NCBI GenBank assembly: GCA_945869165.1
Contig: CAMBNY010000017.1
Span: 1 to 43,211, forward strand
Direction: 5' to 3'
Origin: Comamonas sp. lk
GTDB lineage: Bacteria > Pseudomonadota > Gammaproteobacteria > Burkholderiales > Burkholderiaceae_C
Length of the DNA stretch: 43,211 nt
A model generated the notes under the pieces. It was given only the letters and a program-made list of their open reading frames with translations, had not been told where the DNA came from and did no database searches. The position numbers were made by a program, and so were the translations under genes. Position 1 is the stretch's first letter; every line of letters starts with the position of its first letter. Of the stretch, positions 14,889-24,504 are shown piece after piece.

Positions 14889-15737
14889 TTACGTGTAGCG
14901 CTTGCTGCGCAGGTTCTGGCGCATATCACTGAGCAAGGGCTGCAAAGTGGCACTGCCAATGCGTAAGGCGACGGCGGTGGCCAGGATGTCAATAATCATC
15001 AAATGCAAGAGGCGCGAGACCATGGGGCTGTATTTATCAAAGCCCTCCGGGTGGTCGGCGTTGAGGTGAATATGGCCGGCACTAGCCAATGGCGAGCCGC
15101 TGGCGGTGATCACAATCGTGGTGGCACCGTTTTTGCGCGCAATGTCGCAAGCGTCCATCAGGTCTCGCGTGCGGCCTGAGTTGCTGATCACCACCACACA
15201 GTCCCCCGGACGCAGCACCGAGGCGCACATCACCTGCATATGGCCGTCGCTGTACGCGGTGGTATTGACGCCCAGGCGGAAAAATTTGTGCTGGCCATCC
15301 TGGGCCACGATGCCTGAATTACCCACCCCGAAAAACGGCACTTGGCGCCCTTGGCGGTATGCCTCGATCAAGGCGTTCACCGCGCGGTCCATGGACGGGG
15401 TACTGGCCTCGTTGCGATACTTCAAAAACGCCGCCACGGTGTTGTCGATGACCTTGACCATCACGTCGCCGATTTTGTCGTCTGCGTCCACACTGCGGTG
15501 GATAAAGGGCACGCCCTCGTTGATGGTACCGGCCAGTTTGCGCTTGAAATCGGCCAGGCCGTCATAGCCCACGCTGCGGCAAAAGCGCACCACGGTGGGC
15601 TTGCTGACATGGGCGCGATCGGCCAGTTCGCTGACGGGTAATTTGGCGAATGCGCGCGGATCGCTTAGGCACAGCTTGCCCACGCGTTGCTCGGCAGGCG
15701 CCAAAGAGGGGAGCGAAGCGGTAATGCGATCCAACAT
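14889..15737 (-). CDS. hexR: RpiR-family transcriptional regulator, HexR type
   Basis: 282 residues from ATG 15737, which has AAGGA ten bases upstream; the frame is open to 15806, but MLDRITASLPSLAPAEQRVG is the usual start. The N-terminal RpiR HTH (~1-75) contains VSKPTVVRFCRSVGYDGLAD. The C-terminal SIS sugar-isomerase domain (~115-265) contains FFGVGNSG and VVVISNSGRTRD and binds a phosphosugar. HexR represses glucose catabolic genes and is released by 2-keto-3-deoxy-6-phosphogluconate. It is probably co-transcribed with zwf, which ends 37 bp upstream. A matching operator candidate lies between zwf and tal. The family is certain; the HexR assignment rests on context and overall similarity. 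Confidence 0.88.
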   Translation of the reverse strand: MLDRITASLPSLAPAEQRVGKLCLSDPRAFAKLPVSELADRAHVSKPTVVRFCRSVGYDGLADFKRKLAGTINEGVPFIHRSVDADDKIGDVMVKVIDNTVAAFLKYRNEASTPSMDRAVNALIEAYRQGRQVPFFGVGNSGIVAQDGQHKFFRLGVNTTAYSDGHMQVMCASVLRPGDCVVVISNSGRTRDLMDACDIARKNGATTIVITASGSPLASAGHIHLNADHPEGFDKYSPMVSRLLHLMIIDILATAVALRIGSATLQPLLSDMRQNLRSKRYT

Positions 15738-15774
15738 ATGTTTTATCCTTTGTGCCCGCCCGGTCTGCGCCGGA

Positions 15775-17235
15775 TTAGTTTTCTTCGTCCCAGCAAAAAC
15801 CATCACGCGCGATCATGGCGCTGGATGCGCTGGGCCCCCAGGTGCCGCAAGCATAAAGGCGCGGACCTTGCGGGTCGCCAGCCCAATGTTTGATGAGCGG
15901 CTCCACCCAACGCCAGGCCTCTTCCTGCTCGTCGCTGCGCACAAATAGGTTCAGCCGCCCGTCGATCACGTCCAGCAGCAAGCGCTCGTACGCGCCCACG
16001 CGCTCCGAGCCAAAGCGTTTGGCAAAGTCCAGGTCCAGCTGCACCGGCGCCAAGGCGTTCGCCGTTTTGGCGCCGCGCATGTCCTGGCCCTGCGCCAGCA
16101 AATGCAGTTCCAGCCCGTCTTTGGGCTGCAAATTGATCACCAACTGGTTACCGGCATTGGCACCGGAGCGGAAGATGGCATGCGGCGTGGGCCTGAAATT
16201 GACCACGATGCGCGCATCGCGCCCGGCCAGGCGTTTGCCGGTGCGTATATAAAACGGCACGCCGGCCCAGCGCCAGTTGGCGATTTCGGTACGTAGCGCC
16301 ACAAAGGTTTCGGTATTGCTTTGGGGGTCGACACCTTTTTCTTCGCGGTAGCCCGGCACCGGCGTACCGGCGCTGATGCCCGCCGCATACTGGCCGCGCA
16401 CCACATCGCTAGTAAGGCTTTCGGTCGTCCAGGGTTTGAGCGAGCGCAGCACCTTGAGCTTTTCGTCGCGAATGGCGTCGGCATGCGCGTTAATCGGCGG
16501 CTCCATGCCAATCGCGCAAAGTAATTGCAAAGCATGGTTTTGCACCATATCGCGCAAGGCGCCGGTGGTTTCGTAAAACGCGCCCCGGCTTTCCACGCCG
16601 ATCTCTTCGGCAATCGTGATCTGGATATTGGCGATGTGCTCGCGCCGCCACAGGGGTTCGAACAAGGCGTTGCCAAAGCGTAGCGCAAACAGGTTTTGCA
16701 CCGCGGGCTTGCCCAGGTAATGGTCGATGCGAAAAACTTGTTTCTCTTCGAAAAAGCGGCGCACGGTCTGGTTGATCGTACGGTTGGAGGCCAGGTCGTG
16801 GCCCAGGGGCTTTTCCAGTACCACTCTGGTTTGGGGGGTATTCAAACCGGCGGCGGCCAGTTGCTCGCAGACCACGGTAAACAAAGAAGGCGCGGTGGCT
16901 ACGTACATCACTACCGTCTGGGCATTGCGTTCCTGGAGCATCGCGGCAAGGGCCGCGTAGTCCTCGGGGCGGGACAAGTCCATGCGCACAAATTCAAGCA
17001 AAGCGGCGAAGCGCGAAAACTCTTCCTGGCTGGGGCGCTTGGCCAGCTCTACGCTGTCAAAGCGCGATTGGATGCGTTCGCGGTATTGCACATGCGATAG
17101 CGCGTCGCGCCCGACCCCGATGATCCGGCCGCCTTCGGGCAGCGTGCCGTGGCGGAACGCCTGGAACAAAGCGGGCATGAGTTTGCGCCAAGCCAGGTCG
17201 CCGGTGCCGCCAAAGAGGACGAGATCAAAGCTCAT
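15775..17235 (-). CDS. zwf: Glucose-6-phosphate 1-dehydrogenase
   Basis: 486 residues from ATG 17235 ([19 protein letters not shown]); the frame extends four codons further to a weaker start. It oxidises glucose-6-phosphate to 6-phosphogluconolactone with NAD(P)+, feeding the pentose phosphate and Entner-Doudoroff routes. GGTGDLA is the nucleotide-binding motif and [19 protein letters not shown] is the active-site signature with its His and Lys. Length is normal for the family. It leads the zwf-hexR unit and faces tal across a 123-bp region with a likely HexR box. Confidence 0.96.
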   Translation of the reverse strand: MSFDLVLFGGTGDLAWRKLMPALFQAFRHGTLPEGGRIIGVGRDALSHVQYRERIQSRFDSVELAKRPSQEEFSRFAALLEFVRMDLSRPEDYAALAAMLQERNAQTVVMYVATAPSLFTVVCEQLAAAGLNTPQTRVVLEKPLGHDLASNRTINQTVRRFFEEKQVFRIDHYLGKPAVQNLFALRFGNALFEPLWRREHIANIQITIAEEIGVESRGAFYETTGALRDMVQNHALQLLCAIGMEPPINAHADAIRDEKLKVLRSLKPWTTESLTSDVVRGQYAAGISAGTPVPGYREEKGVDPQSNTETFVALRTEIANWRWAGVPFYIRTGKRLAGRDARIVVNFRPTPHAIFRSGANAGNQLVINLQPKDGLELHLLAQGQDMRGAKTANALAPVQLDLDFAKRFGSERVGAYERLLLDVIDGRLNLFVRSDEQEEAWRWVEPLIKHWAGDPQGPRLYACGTWGPSASSAMIARDGFCWDEEN

Positions 17236-17257
17236 AATAGAACGCACCTAGAATGCG

Positions 17258-17295
17258 GTTACAAGAAACTGGGAATTTATTGTAACTTTGTTTCA
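17258..17295. promoter_or_regulatory. Candidate HexR operator between zwf and tal
   Basis: TGTAACTTTGTTTCA at 17281-17295 is a 6-3-6 imperfect palindrome close to the TGTAAT-N3-ATTACA pattern known for HexR in gammaproteobacteria. A second, wider symmetry overlaps it: GTTACAA (17258-17264) and TTGTAAC (17280-17286), exact inverted repeats 15 bases apart. Both lie between divergent zwf and tal, next to hexR. The motif is seen in the sequence; binding by HexR is inferred. Confidence 0.5.
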
Positions 17296-17358
17296 TACCG
17301 GAGCCCAGCAGGCACTGCCGGTACGCTGGAAAAATCCCCGCCTAACCGGAGCCACACC

Positions 17359-18306
17359 ATGAACCAACTCGAAGCGCTAAAGACACTTACGACCGTGGTC
17401 GCCGATACCGGCGACTTCAAACAAATCGCCGCCTACCAGCCCCAGGACGCGACCACCAACCCTTCGCTGATTCTGAAGGCGGTACAAAAGCCCGAGTACG
17501 CACCGATTCTGAGCGCCGAAGTGACAGCCCACAAAGGCAAGCCCTTGGACGAAGTGATGGACCACCTGCTGGTGCATTTCGGCTGCGAAATTTTGTCGCT
17601 CATCCCCGGACGCGTCTCCACCGAAGTGGATGCGCGCCTGAGCTTTGATACCGCCGCCACCGTGGCCCGCGGCAAGCGCCTGATTGCCATGTACCAGGCC
17701 CAAGGCATTGCCAAAGAGCGCATCCTGATCAAAGTGGCCTCCACCTGGGAGGGCATCCAAGCAGCGAGCCAACTGGAGCAGGCCGGGATTCGCACCAACC
17801 TGACGCTGCTGTTTTCTTTCTGCCAGGCGGTAGCCTGTGGCCAGGCCAAAGTGCAGCTGATTTCGCCCTTTGTGGGGCGCATTTACGACTGGTACAAAAA
17901 GAGCGCGGGCAGCGCTTGGGTGGAAGCAGAGATGGCAGACGCCAACGATCCCGGCGTGCAATCAGTGAAACAAATTTACAACTACTACAAGCGCCATGGC
18001 ATCGCCACCGAAGTCATGGGCGCGAGCTTTCGCAATGTCGGCCAAATTACGGCGCTGGCGGGTTGCGATCTGCTGACCATCAGCCCCGAGCTGCTGGCCG
18101 GGCTGGCGGCATCGGACGCGCCGCTGCATGCCAGCTTGCACGCACCTGCCGCGCTGGCCATGGATATACCGGCAGTGCATTTTGACGAAGCCGGTTTCCG
18201 CTTTGCGCTCAATGAAGACGCGATGGCCACTGAAAAACTATCCGAAGGCATTCGCGCGTTTTGCGCCGATGCGATCAAGCTCGAAAAGCTCATGCTTGCG
18301 GCCTGA
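17359..18306 (+). CDS. tal: Transaldolase
   Basis: 315 residues from ATG 17359; the frame is open to 17149, but [20 protein letters not shown] is the standard start. It transfers a dihydroxyacetone unit between sedoheptulose-7-phosphate and glyceraldehyde-3-phosphate. The Schiff-base lysine is K125 in [26 protein letters not shown] and [13 protein letters not shown] are further family motifs. Length fits the TalB class. It diverges from zwf and precedes pgi by 154 bp, placing the non-oxidative pentose phosphate step under the same local control. Confidence 0.96.
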   Translation: MNQLEALKTLTTVVADTGDFKQIAAYQPQDATTNPSLILKAVQKPEYAPILSAEVTAHKGKPLDEVMDHLLVHFGCEILSLIPGRVSTEVDARLSFDTAATVARGKRLIAMYQAQGIAKERILIKVASTWEGIQAASQLEQAGIRTNLTLLFSFCQAVACGQAKVQLISPFVGRIYDWYKKSAGSAWVEAEMADANDPGVQSVKQIYNYYKRHGIATEVMGASFRNVGQITALAGCDLLTISPELLAGLAASDAPLHASLHAPAALAMDIPAVHFDEAGFRFALNEDAMATEKLSEGIRAFCADAIKLEKLMLAA

Positions 18307-18460
18307 TGCGCGCAAGTGCATCACCTGACTTAGCTTGGACGGACTGTGCAGCATCTTTTGGGGTAAAGCAGGCTGTCAGAGACGCATTCGCGGTCCTCGG
18401 TAGTACCTCCAGCGCCGCTGCGCGCATCGTCGACCGCCCCCTACTTAGAAAGGAATCCCC

Positions 18461-20014
18461 ATGACCCGTACACGTTGCGACCGCGCTCCCGCTTGGGGAC
18501 ATTTGCAAGCGCACTATGAAGCCCACGGCAAAAATTTCGACACACGCCAGGCCTTTGCCGGTGACGCAGCGCGCTTTGCACGCTTCTCGCAACACGCGCC
18601 GCATGTGTTTGTGGACCTCTCCAAAAACCGCATCGACACCGCCACCGAAAGCCTCTTGCTGGAACTGGCCGATCAATGCTCGTTAAGCGCGCACCGTGAA
18701 GCCATGTTTGCGGGCGAAAAAATCAACACCACCGAGGGCCGCGAAGTTTGGCATGTGCTGCTGCGCACGCCAGCCAACGCCATCACCGGCAGCGCGCACG
18801 AGGCTGCCGAACTGGCCAAGGTACATGCGACCTTGGACGCCATGCTGGCCTATGCTGAAAAAGTGCGTGCGGATGACGCGATTACCGATGTAGTGAACAT
18901 CGGCATAGGTGGCTCAGACCTGGGCCCGCAAATGGCGGTGCTGGCGCTGCATGCGTTTGCGCACCCGGGCAAGCGCATGCATTTTGTAAGCAATGTCGAT
19001 GGCCATGAACTGGCCGCCACGCTGGCCCGCCTAAAGCCGGAAAGCACCTTGTTTTTAATCGCAAGCAAAACCTTCACCACCATCGAAACCATGACCAACG
19101 CGGCCTCGGCCAAGCGCTGGTTTGAAGCCAGCGGCGGCAAAAACATTGCCCGTCACTTTGCCGCACTCACCACCAATGTAGCGGCGGCCAAAGACTTTGG
19201 CATAGACACCACTTTTGGCTTTTGGGACTGGGTGGGGGGGCGCTATTCGCTATGGTCGGCCATCGGTTTGCCAATTGCAATTGCCGTGGGCGCAGCGGGT
19301 TTTCGCGAATTTTTGGCTGGCGCGCACGCCATGGACCAACACTTTCGCACTGCGCCACTAGCCACCAACGCGCCGGTGCGCATGGGCTTGCTCGATGTCT
19401 GGTACCGCAACTTCCACGGCTTTAGCAGCCGCTCGGTCGCGCCCTACCACAGCGCATTGCGCCGCCTGCCCGCGTATTTGCAGCAACTGGAAATGGAAAG
19501 CAATGGCAAGCGCGTCGATGCCAGCGGCGAGGCCCTGCCCTTTGGCACCTCGCCCATCCCTTGGGGCGAATCGGGCACCAACGGGCAGCATGCGTATTTC
19601 CAAATGCTGCACCAGGGCACGGACGTAGTGCCGGTGGAATTTGTCGCGGTGAAAAAAGCGCGCCACCACTTAGAAGGCCACCACGAATTACTGCTGGCCA
19701 ATGTGCTGGCGCAAGCGCAGGCGCTGATGCAAGGCAAGTCTGATACGGGCGGACACAAGCACTTTCCCGGCAACCGGCCCAGCACCCTGCTGCTGCTGGA
19801 CGACCTGACGCCCGCGAGCCTGGGTGCGTTGATTGCGTTGCAAGAACACCGCGTATTTGTCAGCGGTGCGCTGTGGGGCATCAACAGCTTTGACCAATGG
19901 GGCGTGGAACTGGGCAAAGTGCTGGCCAAAGAAATCGCCCCGCGCCTGCACAGCGGCGACGCCAGCGGGCTAGATGGCTCGACGGCGGGGCTGCTGGCGA
20001 TGTTGCAGAGTTAA
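18461..20014 (+). CDS. pgi: Glucose-6-phosphate isomerase
   Basis: 517 residues with AAAGGA seven bases before the ATG. It interconverts glucose-6-phosphate and fructose-6-phosphate. Visible motifs are NIGIGGSDLGPQMA (phosphate binding), SNVDGHEL, LEMESNGKRVD, WGESGTNGQHAYFQMLHQGT and GINSFDQWGVELGK, the last two holding the catalytic Glu/His and Lys. Length is slightly short of E. coli Pgi (549) but normal for betaproteobacteria. It probably follows tal in one transcript; the 154-bp gap holds no gene or clear terminator. Confidence 0.96.
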   Translation: MTRTRCDRAPAWGHLQAHYEAHGKNFDTRQAFAGDAARFARFSQHAPHVFVDLSKNRIDTATESLLLELADQCSLSAHREAMFAGEKINTTEGREVWHVLLRTPANAITGSAHEAAELAKVHATLDAMLAYAEKVRADDAITDVVNIGIGGSDLGPQMAVLALHAFAHPGKRMHFVSNVDGHELAATLARLKPESTLFLIASKTFTTIETMTNAASAKRWFEASGGKNIARHFAALTTNVAAAKDFGIDTTFGFWDWVGGRYSLWSAIGLPIAIAVGAAGFREFLAGAHAMDQHFRTAPLATNAPVRMGLLDVWYRNFHGFSSRSVAPYHSALRRLPAYLQQLEMESNGKRVDASGEALPFGTSPIPWGESGTNGQHAYFQMLHQGTDVVPVEFVAVKKARHHLEGHHELLLANVLAQAQALMQGKSDTGGHKHFPGNRPSTLLLLDDLTPASLGALIALQEHRVFVSGALWGINSFDQWGVELGKVLAKEIAPRLHSGDASGLDGSTAGLLAMLQS

Positions 20015-20099
20015 AGCGCTGCGGGGGCGGCGTCTAACTACTGAATCACATTCATCCCCTTCAAGTTCTTTGGTGAGGCTAGTCTAGTGCGATCATGGT

Positions 20100-21215
20100 T
20101 CAGCCTTTGTTTTGGATTTCATAACGCGCTTTGAGGTGCGTCAGCGGATGGGCCCACGGTAAGCGTCCATGGTGCTGTAAATGCCCGACTACGATACCCG
20201 CGTGGAGGTGGGCTTGGGCCGCGAACGCTTGAATATCTTTCTTGGTCAGTGGGAGTTTTTCAAGCTCTTTGACCAACAGGAGGGGTATCAGCACGTCAGC
20301 GGCAAAACGGTCTGCATCCAATTCTTCAGTCGCGGTGACGAGGGCGCCTGAAGAAACATCATCCAAGAACACGGCTCGCCGCGACGGGTGCTTAAGGATG
20401 TGGCCAATTTCGTGAAAGAAGCTAAACCAAAAGGTGTCGTTCCACTTGCCCAGCAAAGACAGTTGAACAAGGGGCTTGCCGTGTAACCAGCGAGCGACGC
20501 CCGACACATGTGTACCTTGTAGCGCAGGCACAAAAACCAACACCACCCCCACTTGTGCGCACAAACGGGTTAGCTCCGGGCCAATGGTGGCGGCGTCTGC
20601 AACAGTCAAGGCCCGCATGGCGGGCAGGGCACGTTCCAGCGCGGCGGCATCAAAAGATTGCACATCGAGTTGTTGGGCCTGAATTTCGCCCATGCGCAGC
20701 CATGCGGTGATGCCGGCCACATTGGTTTGTGCCTCTGGTCTAGCCCGTCGAAATTGCACTTGGAGCTGCTCGTACTGCGCGCCCCAACCTTCGGGTGAAC
20801 CCACGCCAAAAAAACTGAGCATGGGTTCGACCAGTGTTTCGACAAACTTAGCGGTCAAGCGGCCGGCAGGCAGGACCTTGGCTTGCTGCAGGGCCTTGAG
20901 TGGGAATGTCTGGACCCACGGCACCGCTGCGCGGTTGGCCCGAATGGCGCGCAAGCGGGCCCGATATTCTCGGTACTGGGCTTCACGGGTCAGCCAGAAA
21001 TGCGCGGGCACCTGCAACACACGTTCCAGTTCAATCGCAGTGTCTTCAGTGATTTCTTTTTTCCCAGCCAAGATTTCGTTGATCGCTTGTGTAGGGCGTC
21101 CCAAGCGTCGGGAGAGTTCTGCTTGGGACAGGTCTCGCTCTTCCATCAGGTCACGCAATGTGTCGCCGGGGGGCGACACTTCAATCGGTTCGTAAAAAAG
21201 GGTCGTATCAGTCAT
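20100..21215 (-). CDS. HigA-type antitoxin with ImmA/IrrE metallopeptidase domain
   Basis: 371 residues, far longer than a plain HigA (~100). Residues ~14-72 are an XRE HTH of HigA type (DLSQAELSRRLGRPTQAINE, then ILAGKKEITEDTAIELERVL). The C-terminal half carries an ImmA/IrrE (COG2856) zinc peptidase domain with HEIGH in FFHEIGHILKHP, followed by ATEELDADRFAADVLIP, which supplies the third ligand. The protein probably represses its own operon through the palindrome at 21549-21565, and the peptidase domain may process itself or another protein. The start overlaps the toxin gene by 8 bp, with the toxin first as in higBA. Confidence 0.85.
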   Translation of the reverse strand: MTDTTLFYEPIEVSPPGDTLRDLMEERDLSQAELSRRLGRPTQAINEILAGKKEITEDTAIELERVLQVPAHFWLTREAQYREYRARLRAIRANRAAVPWVQTFPLKALQQAKVLPAGRLTAKFVETLVEPMLSFFGVGSPEGWGAQYEQLQVQFRRARPEAQTNVAGITAWLRMGEIQAQQLDVQSFDAAALERALPAMRALTVADAATIGPELTRLCAQVGVVLVFVPALQGTHVSGVARWLHGKPLVQLSLLGKWNDTFWFSFFHEIGHILKHPSRRAVFLDDVSSGALVTATEELDADRFAADVLIPLLLVKELEKLPLTKKDIQAFAAQAHLHAGIVVGHLQHHGRLPWAHPLTHLKARYEIQNKG

Positions 21216-21543
21216 GGTAGTTCACCACTTCGGTAATGGTTATGTCGTCAATCTGCTGCCAGTCCAGCCCACCGTCTTCCTTGGAAGGCGGTGGCTGACG
21301 ACTTGGGCGAAGAATCAGGCGCAAGGCCTTATCTAACCTGCACGAGAAAAACCCGCGTCGCTCTCCGGTCAACTCTTCCCAACGTCCCGGCAGGTTGCGC
21401 ATGTCTTCCATGCAACGCGCTGCCCGCAAGTCGTCTAGCCTTGTTTTCAGATTCTTGGCAGCAGGTTGTCCCCATTTGCGCATTCGTTCGGATACGGTTT
21501 CGCAGGCTTGCTTGAGCCTTACCTCCGAAAAGGATACTTCCAT
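21208..21543 (-). CDS. HigB-like (RelE/ParE superfamily) toxin
   Basis: 111 residues, ATG at 21543. The middle (RCMEDMRNLPGRWEELTGERRGFFSCRLDKALRLILRP) has the compact beta-sheet pattern of RelE/HigB ribosome-dependent mRNA endonucleases; the Arg-rich strands and RLILRP are typical. At N-term a long helix (VRLKQACETVSERMRKWG) and a mid-domain insertion rich in Pro/Gly are visible. It is encoded before the antitoxin, which is the higBA order. Toxicity is inferred from family and pairing. Confidence 0.8.
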   Translation of the reverse strand: MEVSFSEVRLKQACETVSERMRKWGQPAAKNLKTRLDDLRAARCMEDMRNLPGRWEELTGERRGFFSCRLDKALRLILRPSRQPPPSKEDGGLDWQQIDDITITEVVNYHD

Positions 21544-21548
21544 TTTTA

Positions 21549-21573
21549 TTCACCCCTGAGGTGAATGATTATA
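21549..21573 (-). promoter_or_regulatory. Promoter and operator of the higBA-like operon
   Basis: On the minus strand a perfect TATAAT (21568-21573) is followed at once by the palindrome TTCACC-N5-GGTGAA (21549-21565), which ends six bases before the toxin ATG. A repressor bound there would cover the transcription start, the usual autoregulation of TA operons by the HTH antitoxin. Confidence 0.7.
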
Positions 21574-21884
21574 TTTGTTTTTATGTTTGTACCTAAATGG
21601 GCAGGCGGAAAGACTGAGTTTTGCTAGGTCCGCACCCGTTTGTTGCGCTAAGGCCTTTGGGCTGGCGTTGCCGCCGGGCAAGACGGGCGCCAACGGAACT
21701 GCCGACAATGCCGTCCCGCACCAGCTTGTGTCGGCTCGTTGCTGCTAGCGCAGGCCTCACGGCGCGTAGCGCTGCCTCATGCCAGACTGAACTTGACTGT
21801 CCCGTCTTAGCGCTGGGTGAAAATGCAGTCTCACGCGAAAAGGCGCCGGGTCTTTTTTGCGTTCTTGACATTCAGGAAATCTCC
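21574..21884. other. Intergenic region before mccB
   Basis: The mccB frame is open through most of this 310-bp stretch, but its composition and lack of family motifs argue against coding. I see no convincing promoter or operator for the leucine genes here. AGGA precedes the mccB start by eight bases. Confidence 0.45.
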
Positions 21885-23492
21885 ATGCCAACCCTCAGCT
21901 CCCAACTCAATCCCCGTTCTGCCGACTTTGCGGCCAATGCCGCGGCCATGCGCGCGCTGGTCGATGATTTACGCCTGCAACTGGAAAAAGTGGCGCAGGG
22001 TGGTGGCGAGGCGGCGCGGGCCAAGCACACGGCGCGGGGCAAGCTCTTGCCCCGCGAGCGGGTGCTCAATTTGCTGGATCCGGGCACACCGTTTTTGGAG
22101 TTGGCGCCGCTGGCAGCCCTCAACCTCTACAACAACGATGCGCCGGGCGCGGGGCTTATTGCAGGTATTGGCCGGGTCAGCGGCGTGGACTGCATGGTGG
22201 TGTGCAACGATGCCACCGTCAAAGGCGGCACTTACTACCCGATGACGGTGAAAAAGCATTTGCGCGCGCAAGAGATTGCGGCGCAAAACCATTTGCCCTG
22301 TATTTACCTGGTGGACTCGGGCGGCGCCAATTTGCCCAACCAGGACGAAGTGTTCCCCGACCGTGACCACTTCGGTCGCATCTTTTTCAACCAAGCCAAT
22401 ATGAGCGCGCAAGGCATTGCGCAAATCGCGGTGGTGATGGGCAGTTGCACTGCGGGCGGCGCTTATGTGCCGGCCATGAGCGACGAGACCATCATCGTCA
22501 AAAACCAGGGCACGATTTTTCTGGGTGGCCCGCCCTTGGTGAAGGCCGCCACGGGTGAGGTGGTGAGTGCCGAAGATCTGGGTGGTGGCGATGTGCACAC
22601 GCGCTTATCTGGCGTGGCCGACCACTTGGCGCAAAACGATTTGCATGCACTGGCGCTGGCGCGCGAGGCGGTGGCGCATTTGCACAAGCAGAAACACCCG
22701 CAAGCGCAGTTGCGCCCCGCCCAGGCACCGCTGTTTGCCGCCCAAGAGTTATACGGCGTCATCCCCACCGATACGCGCAAACCTTTTGATGTGCGCGAAA
22801 TCATTGCCCGCATCGTCGATGGCTCAGAGCTGCATGAATTCAAGCCCCGTTTTGGCGCCACCCTGGTCTGCGGCTTTGCGCACATCGAAGGGATGGCGGT
22901 GGGCATCATTGCCAACAACGGTATTTTGTTCAGCGAGTCGGCCTTGAAGGGTGCGCACTTTATTGAGCTGTGCTGCCAGCGCAAAATCCCGCTGGTGTTT
23001 TTACAAAACATCACGGGCTTTATGGTCGGGCGCAAATATGAGAACGAAGGCATTGCGCGCAACGGGGCCAAGATGGTGACCGCGGTGGCGACGGCGGCGG
23101 TACCTAAGTTCACCATCATCATTGGCGGCAGTTTTGGTGCGGGTAATTACGGCATGTGCGGACGCGCCTACAGCCCGCGCTTTTTGTGGATGTGGCCCAA
23201 CGCGCGCATCAGCGTCATGGGCGGCGAGCAGGCCGCCAGCGTCCTAGCCACGGTGCGCCGTGACGGCATTGAAGCCAAAGGCGGGCAATGGAGTGCAGAG
23301 GAAGAAGACGCTTTCAAAGCGCCCATCAAAACCCAATATGAAGTGCAAGGCCACCCCTATTACGCCAGCGCGCGTTTGTGGGACGACGGCATCATCGACC
23401 CGGCCGACACACGGCGCGTGCTGGCGCTAGGAATCTCCGCCGCAATGAATGCGCCTGTGCCAGATACTAAATTTGGCGTTTTCCGGATGTAG
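21885..23492 (+). CDS. mccB: 3-methylcrotonyl-CoA carboxylase, beta (carboxyltransferase) subunit
   Basis: 535 residues from ATG 21885 ([20 protein letters not shown]); the longer open frame upstream is not needed. It transfers CO2 from biotin to 3-methylcrotonyl-CoA in leucine degradation. The carboxyltransferase N and C domains are visible: [67 protein letters not shown] and [15 protein letters not shown]. These match MccB/LiuB better than propionyl-CoA carboxylase. Normally mccA follows at once or with an enoyl-CoA hydratase between; here a VapBC pair occupies the gap. Confidence 0.93.
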   Translation: MPTLSSQLNPRSADFAANAAAMRALVDDLRLQLEKVAQGGGEAARAKHTARGKLLPRERVLNLLDPGTPFLELAPLAALNLYNNDAPGAGLIAGIGRVSGVDCMVVCNDATVKGGTYYPMTVKKHLRAQEIAAQNHLPCIYLVDSGGANLPNQDEVFPDRDHFGRIFFNQANMSAQGIAQIAVVMGSCTAGGAYVPAMSDETIIVKNQGTIFLGGPPLVKAATGEVVSAEDLGGGDVHTRLSGVADHLAQNDLHALALAREAVAHLHKQKHPQAQLRPAQAPLFAAQELYGVIPTDTRKPFDVREIIARIVDGSELHEFKPRFGATLVCGFAHIEGMAVGIIANNGILFSESALKGAHFIELCCQRKIPLVFLQNITGFMVGRKYENEGIARNGAKMVTAVATAAVPKFTIIIGGSFGAGNYGMCGRAYSPRFLWMWPNARISVMGGEQAASVLATVRRDGIEAKGGQWSAEEEDAFKAPIKTQYEVQGHPYYASARLWDDGIIDPADTRRVLALGISAAMNAPVPDTKFGVFRM

Positions 23493-23520
23493 TGTGTATG
23501 ATTTCTACTTTTTATACACA
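23493..23520 (+). promoter_or_regulatory. Operator/promoter of vapBC
   Basis: TGTGTAT (23493-23499) and ATACACA (23514-23520) are perfect inverted repeats with a 14-base spacer. A TATACA -10-like box falls in the right arm, 15 bp before vapB, and the left arm begins directly after the mccB stop. Such paired arms are typical VapB binding sites. Confidence 0.6.
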
Positions 23521-23534
23521 TTGATGGACTGGGT

Positions 23535-23858
23535 ATGCGAACCAATATTGAAATCGACGACAAACTCATGCAAGCAGCCATGGCTGCGGGCAACTTCAAG
23601 ACCAAGCGCGAAGCCGTGGAAGAAGGCTTGCGCATGATCAAGCGCCGCAAGGCGTATGACGCTTTGTTGGCGGCACGTGGCACGCTGCATTGGGACGACT
23701 CGGACGAAGCGTGGGCCCAATGGCGCTCGCAGCAGGCGACACAAGTCAATGAGCTTGCCGCCGCCCCCTATGCGCCACAAGTACCTGAGTCCGTACGCAA
23801 GGCCAGAGCGGCGCCCATTGCCAAGGCCAGGCCTGCCAAGCGGGGCCGCGCCAAGTGA
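23535..23858 (+). CDS. vapB: VapB-type antitoxin
   Basis: 107 residues. The N-terminal ~45 residues are a ribbon-helix-helix DNA-binding domain of the VapB/DUF2191 type (MRTNIEIDDKLMQAAMAAGN, then KTKREAVEEGLRMI). The middle WDDSDEAW stretch is the usual toxin-wrapping segment. The C-terminus is an extra ~40 residues rich in Ala, Pro, Arg and Lys (ARPAKRGRAK), longer and more basic than in most VapB proteins of ~70 residues. Its stop overlaps the vapC GTG start (GTGA). Confidence 0.85.
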   Translation: MRTNIEIDDKLMQAAMAAGNFKTKREAVEEGLRMIKRRKAYDALLAARGTLHWDDSDEAWAQWRSQQATQVNELAAAPYAPQVPESVRKARAAPIAKARPAKRGRAK

Positions 23859-24262
23859 TCCTGGTCGATTCCAGCGTATGGATTGATTACTTTCGCGGCG
23901 CCAGTAATAGGCCGGTGGAGCAACTCGCCGGCTGGTTGCGAGGCGGCGATGCCACGGTCGACCTGGCGGTGGCCGATCTGGTAGTTTTTGAGGTGATGCG
24001 CGGTTTCGCCTCGCCCAAAGCGCAGCGGCGAAGCCGCGACCTTTTGTTGGCCTTGGATGTCGTTGAAATTGGCGGCCTAGAGAATGCACTGCGCGCAGCC
24101 GAGCACTACAGCGCCCTGCGCGCACTGGGCTACACGGTACGCAGCCCGATCGATGTGTTGCTGGCAAGTTATTGCATTACGCATGGGCACATGTTGTTGC
24201 ACCGCGATGCCGATTTCGATGTGATGGCCGCCTTGCGCGGGCTGCAGGTCGTGCCGCACTAG
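23855..24262 (+). CDS. vapC: VapC-type PIN-domain ribonuclease toxin
   Basis: 135 residues, GTG start overlapping the antitoxin stop. This is a PIN domain with the acidic metal site: D5 in MILVDSSVWIDYFRG, E in VVFEVMRG, D in SPIDVLLASYC and D in LLHRDADFD. VapC toxins cut tRNAs or rRNA when the antitoxin is lost. All four acidic positions are intact, so it should be active. Confidence 0.9.
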   Translation: MILVDSSVWIDYFRGASNRPVEQLAGWLRGGDATVDLAVADLVVFEVMRGFASPKAQRRSRDLLLALDVVEIGGLENALRAAEHYSALRALGYTVRSPIDVLLASYCITHGHMLLHRDADFDVMAALRGLQVVPH

Positions 24263-24274
24263 GGGATGCCGGCG

Positions 24275-24496
24275 ATGGACTCCCTCAAACATGTACAGAC
24301 GCTGGCGCTCTCCGCCACCAGGGCTACGCAAGTTTTCGCGCTCTCCTTGCCCTTTGCTGCGAAGCTGGGGCATGTATTCGAGCAAGATGCCCGCAACGGT
24401 AAACAAAATACCGCTACCCTGACCGCCATAGGGCAGCCGACACCCGCACTCCACATGGTTTACATGTTGCAAGCAGAAACCAAACCCAAAGCCTAA
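24275..24496 (+). CDS. Small hypothetical protein between vapC and mccA
   Basis: A 73-residue frame from ATG 24275 with AGGGG about nine bases upstream, ending eight bases before the mccA start. No family is recognised. The N-terminal half (KHVQTLALSATRATQVFALSLPFAAKLGHVFEQ) could form an amphipathic helix, and codon use is moderately GC3-rich, which fits coding. It may instead be non-coding spacer DNA; the opposite strand is open too but shows no family motif. Confidence 0.3.
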   Translation: MDSLKHVQTLALSATRATQVFALSLPFAAKLGHVFEQDARNGKQNTATLTAIGQPTPALHMVYMLQAETKPKA

Positions 24497-24504
24497 GGAC
24501 ACCC

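Noticed and set aside
21969..23122. Long minus-strand frames opposite mccB
   Set aside because: Shadow frames of a high-GC coding gene; the plus strand has unmistakable carboxyltransferase motifs.
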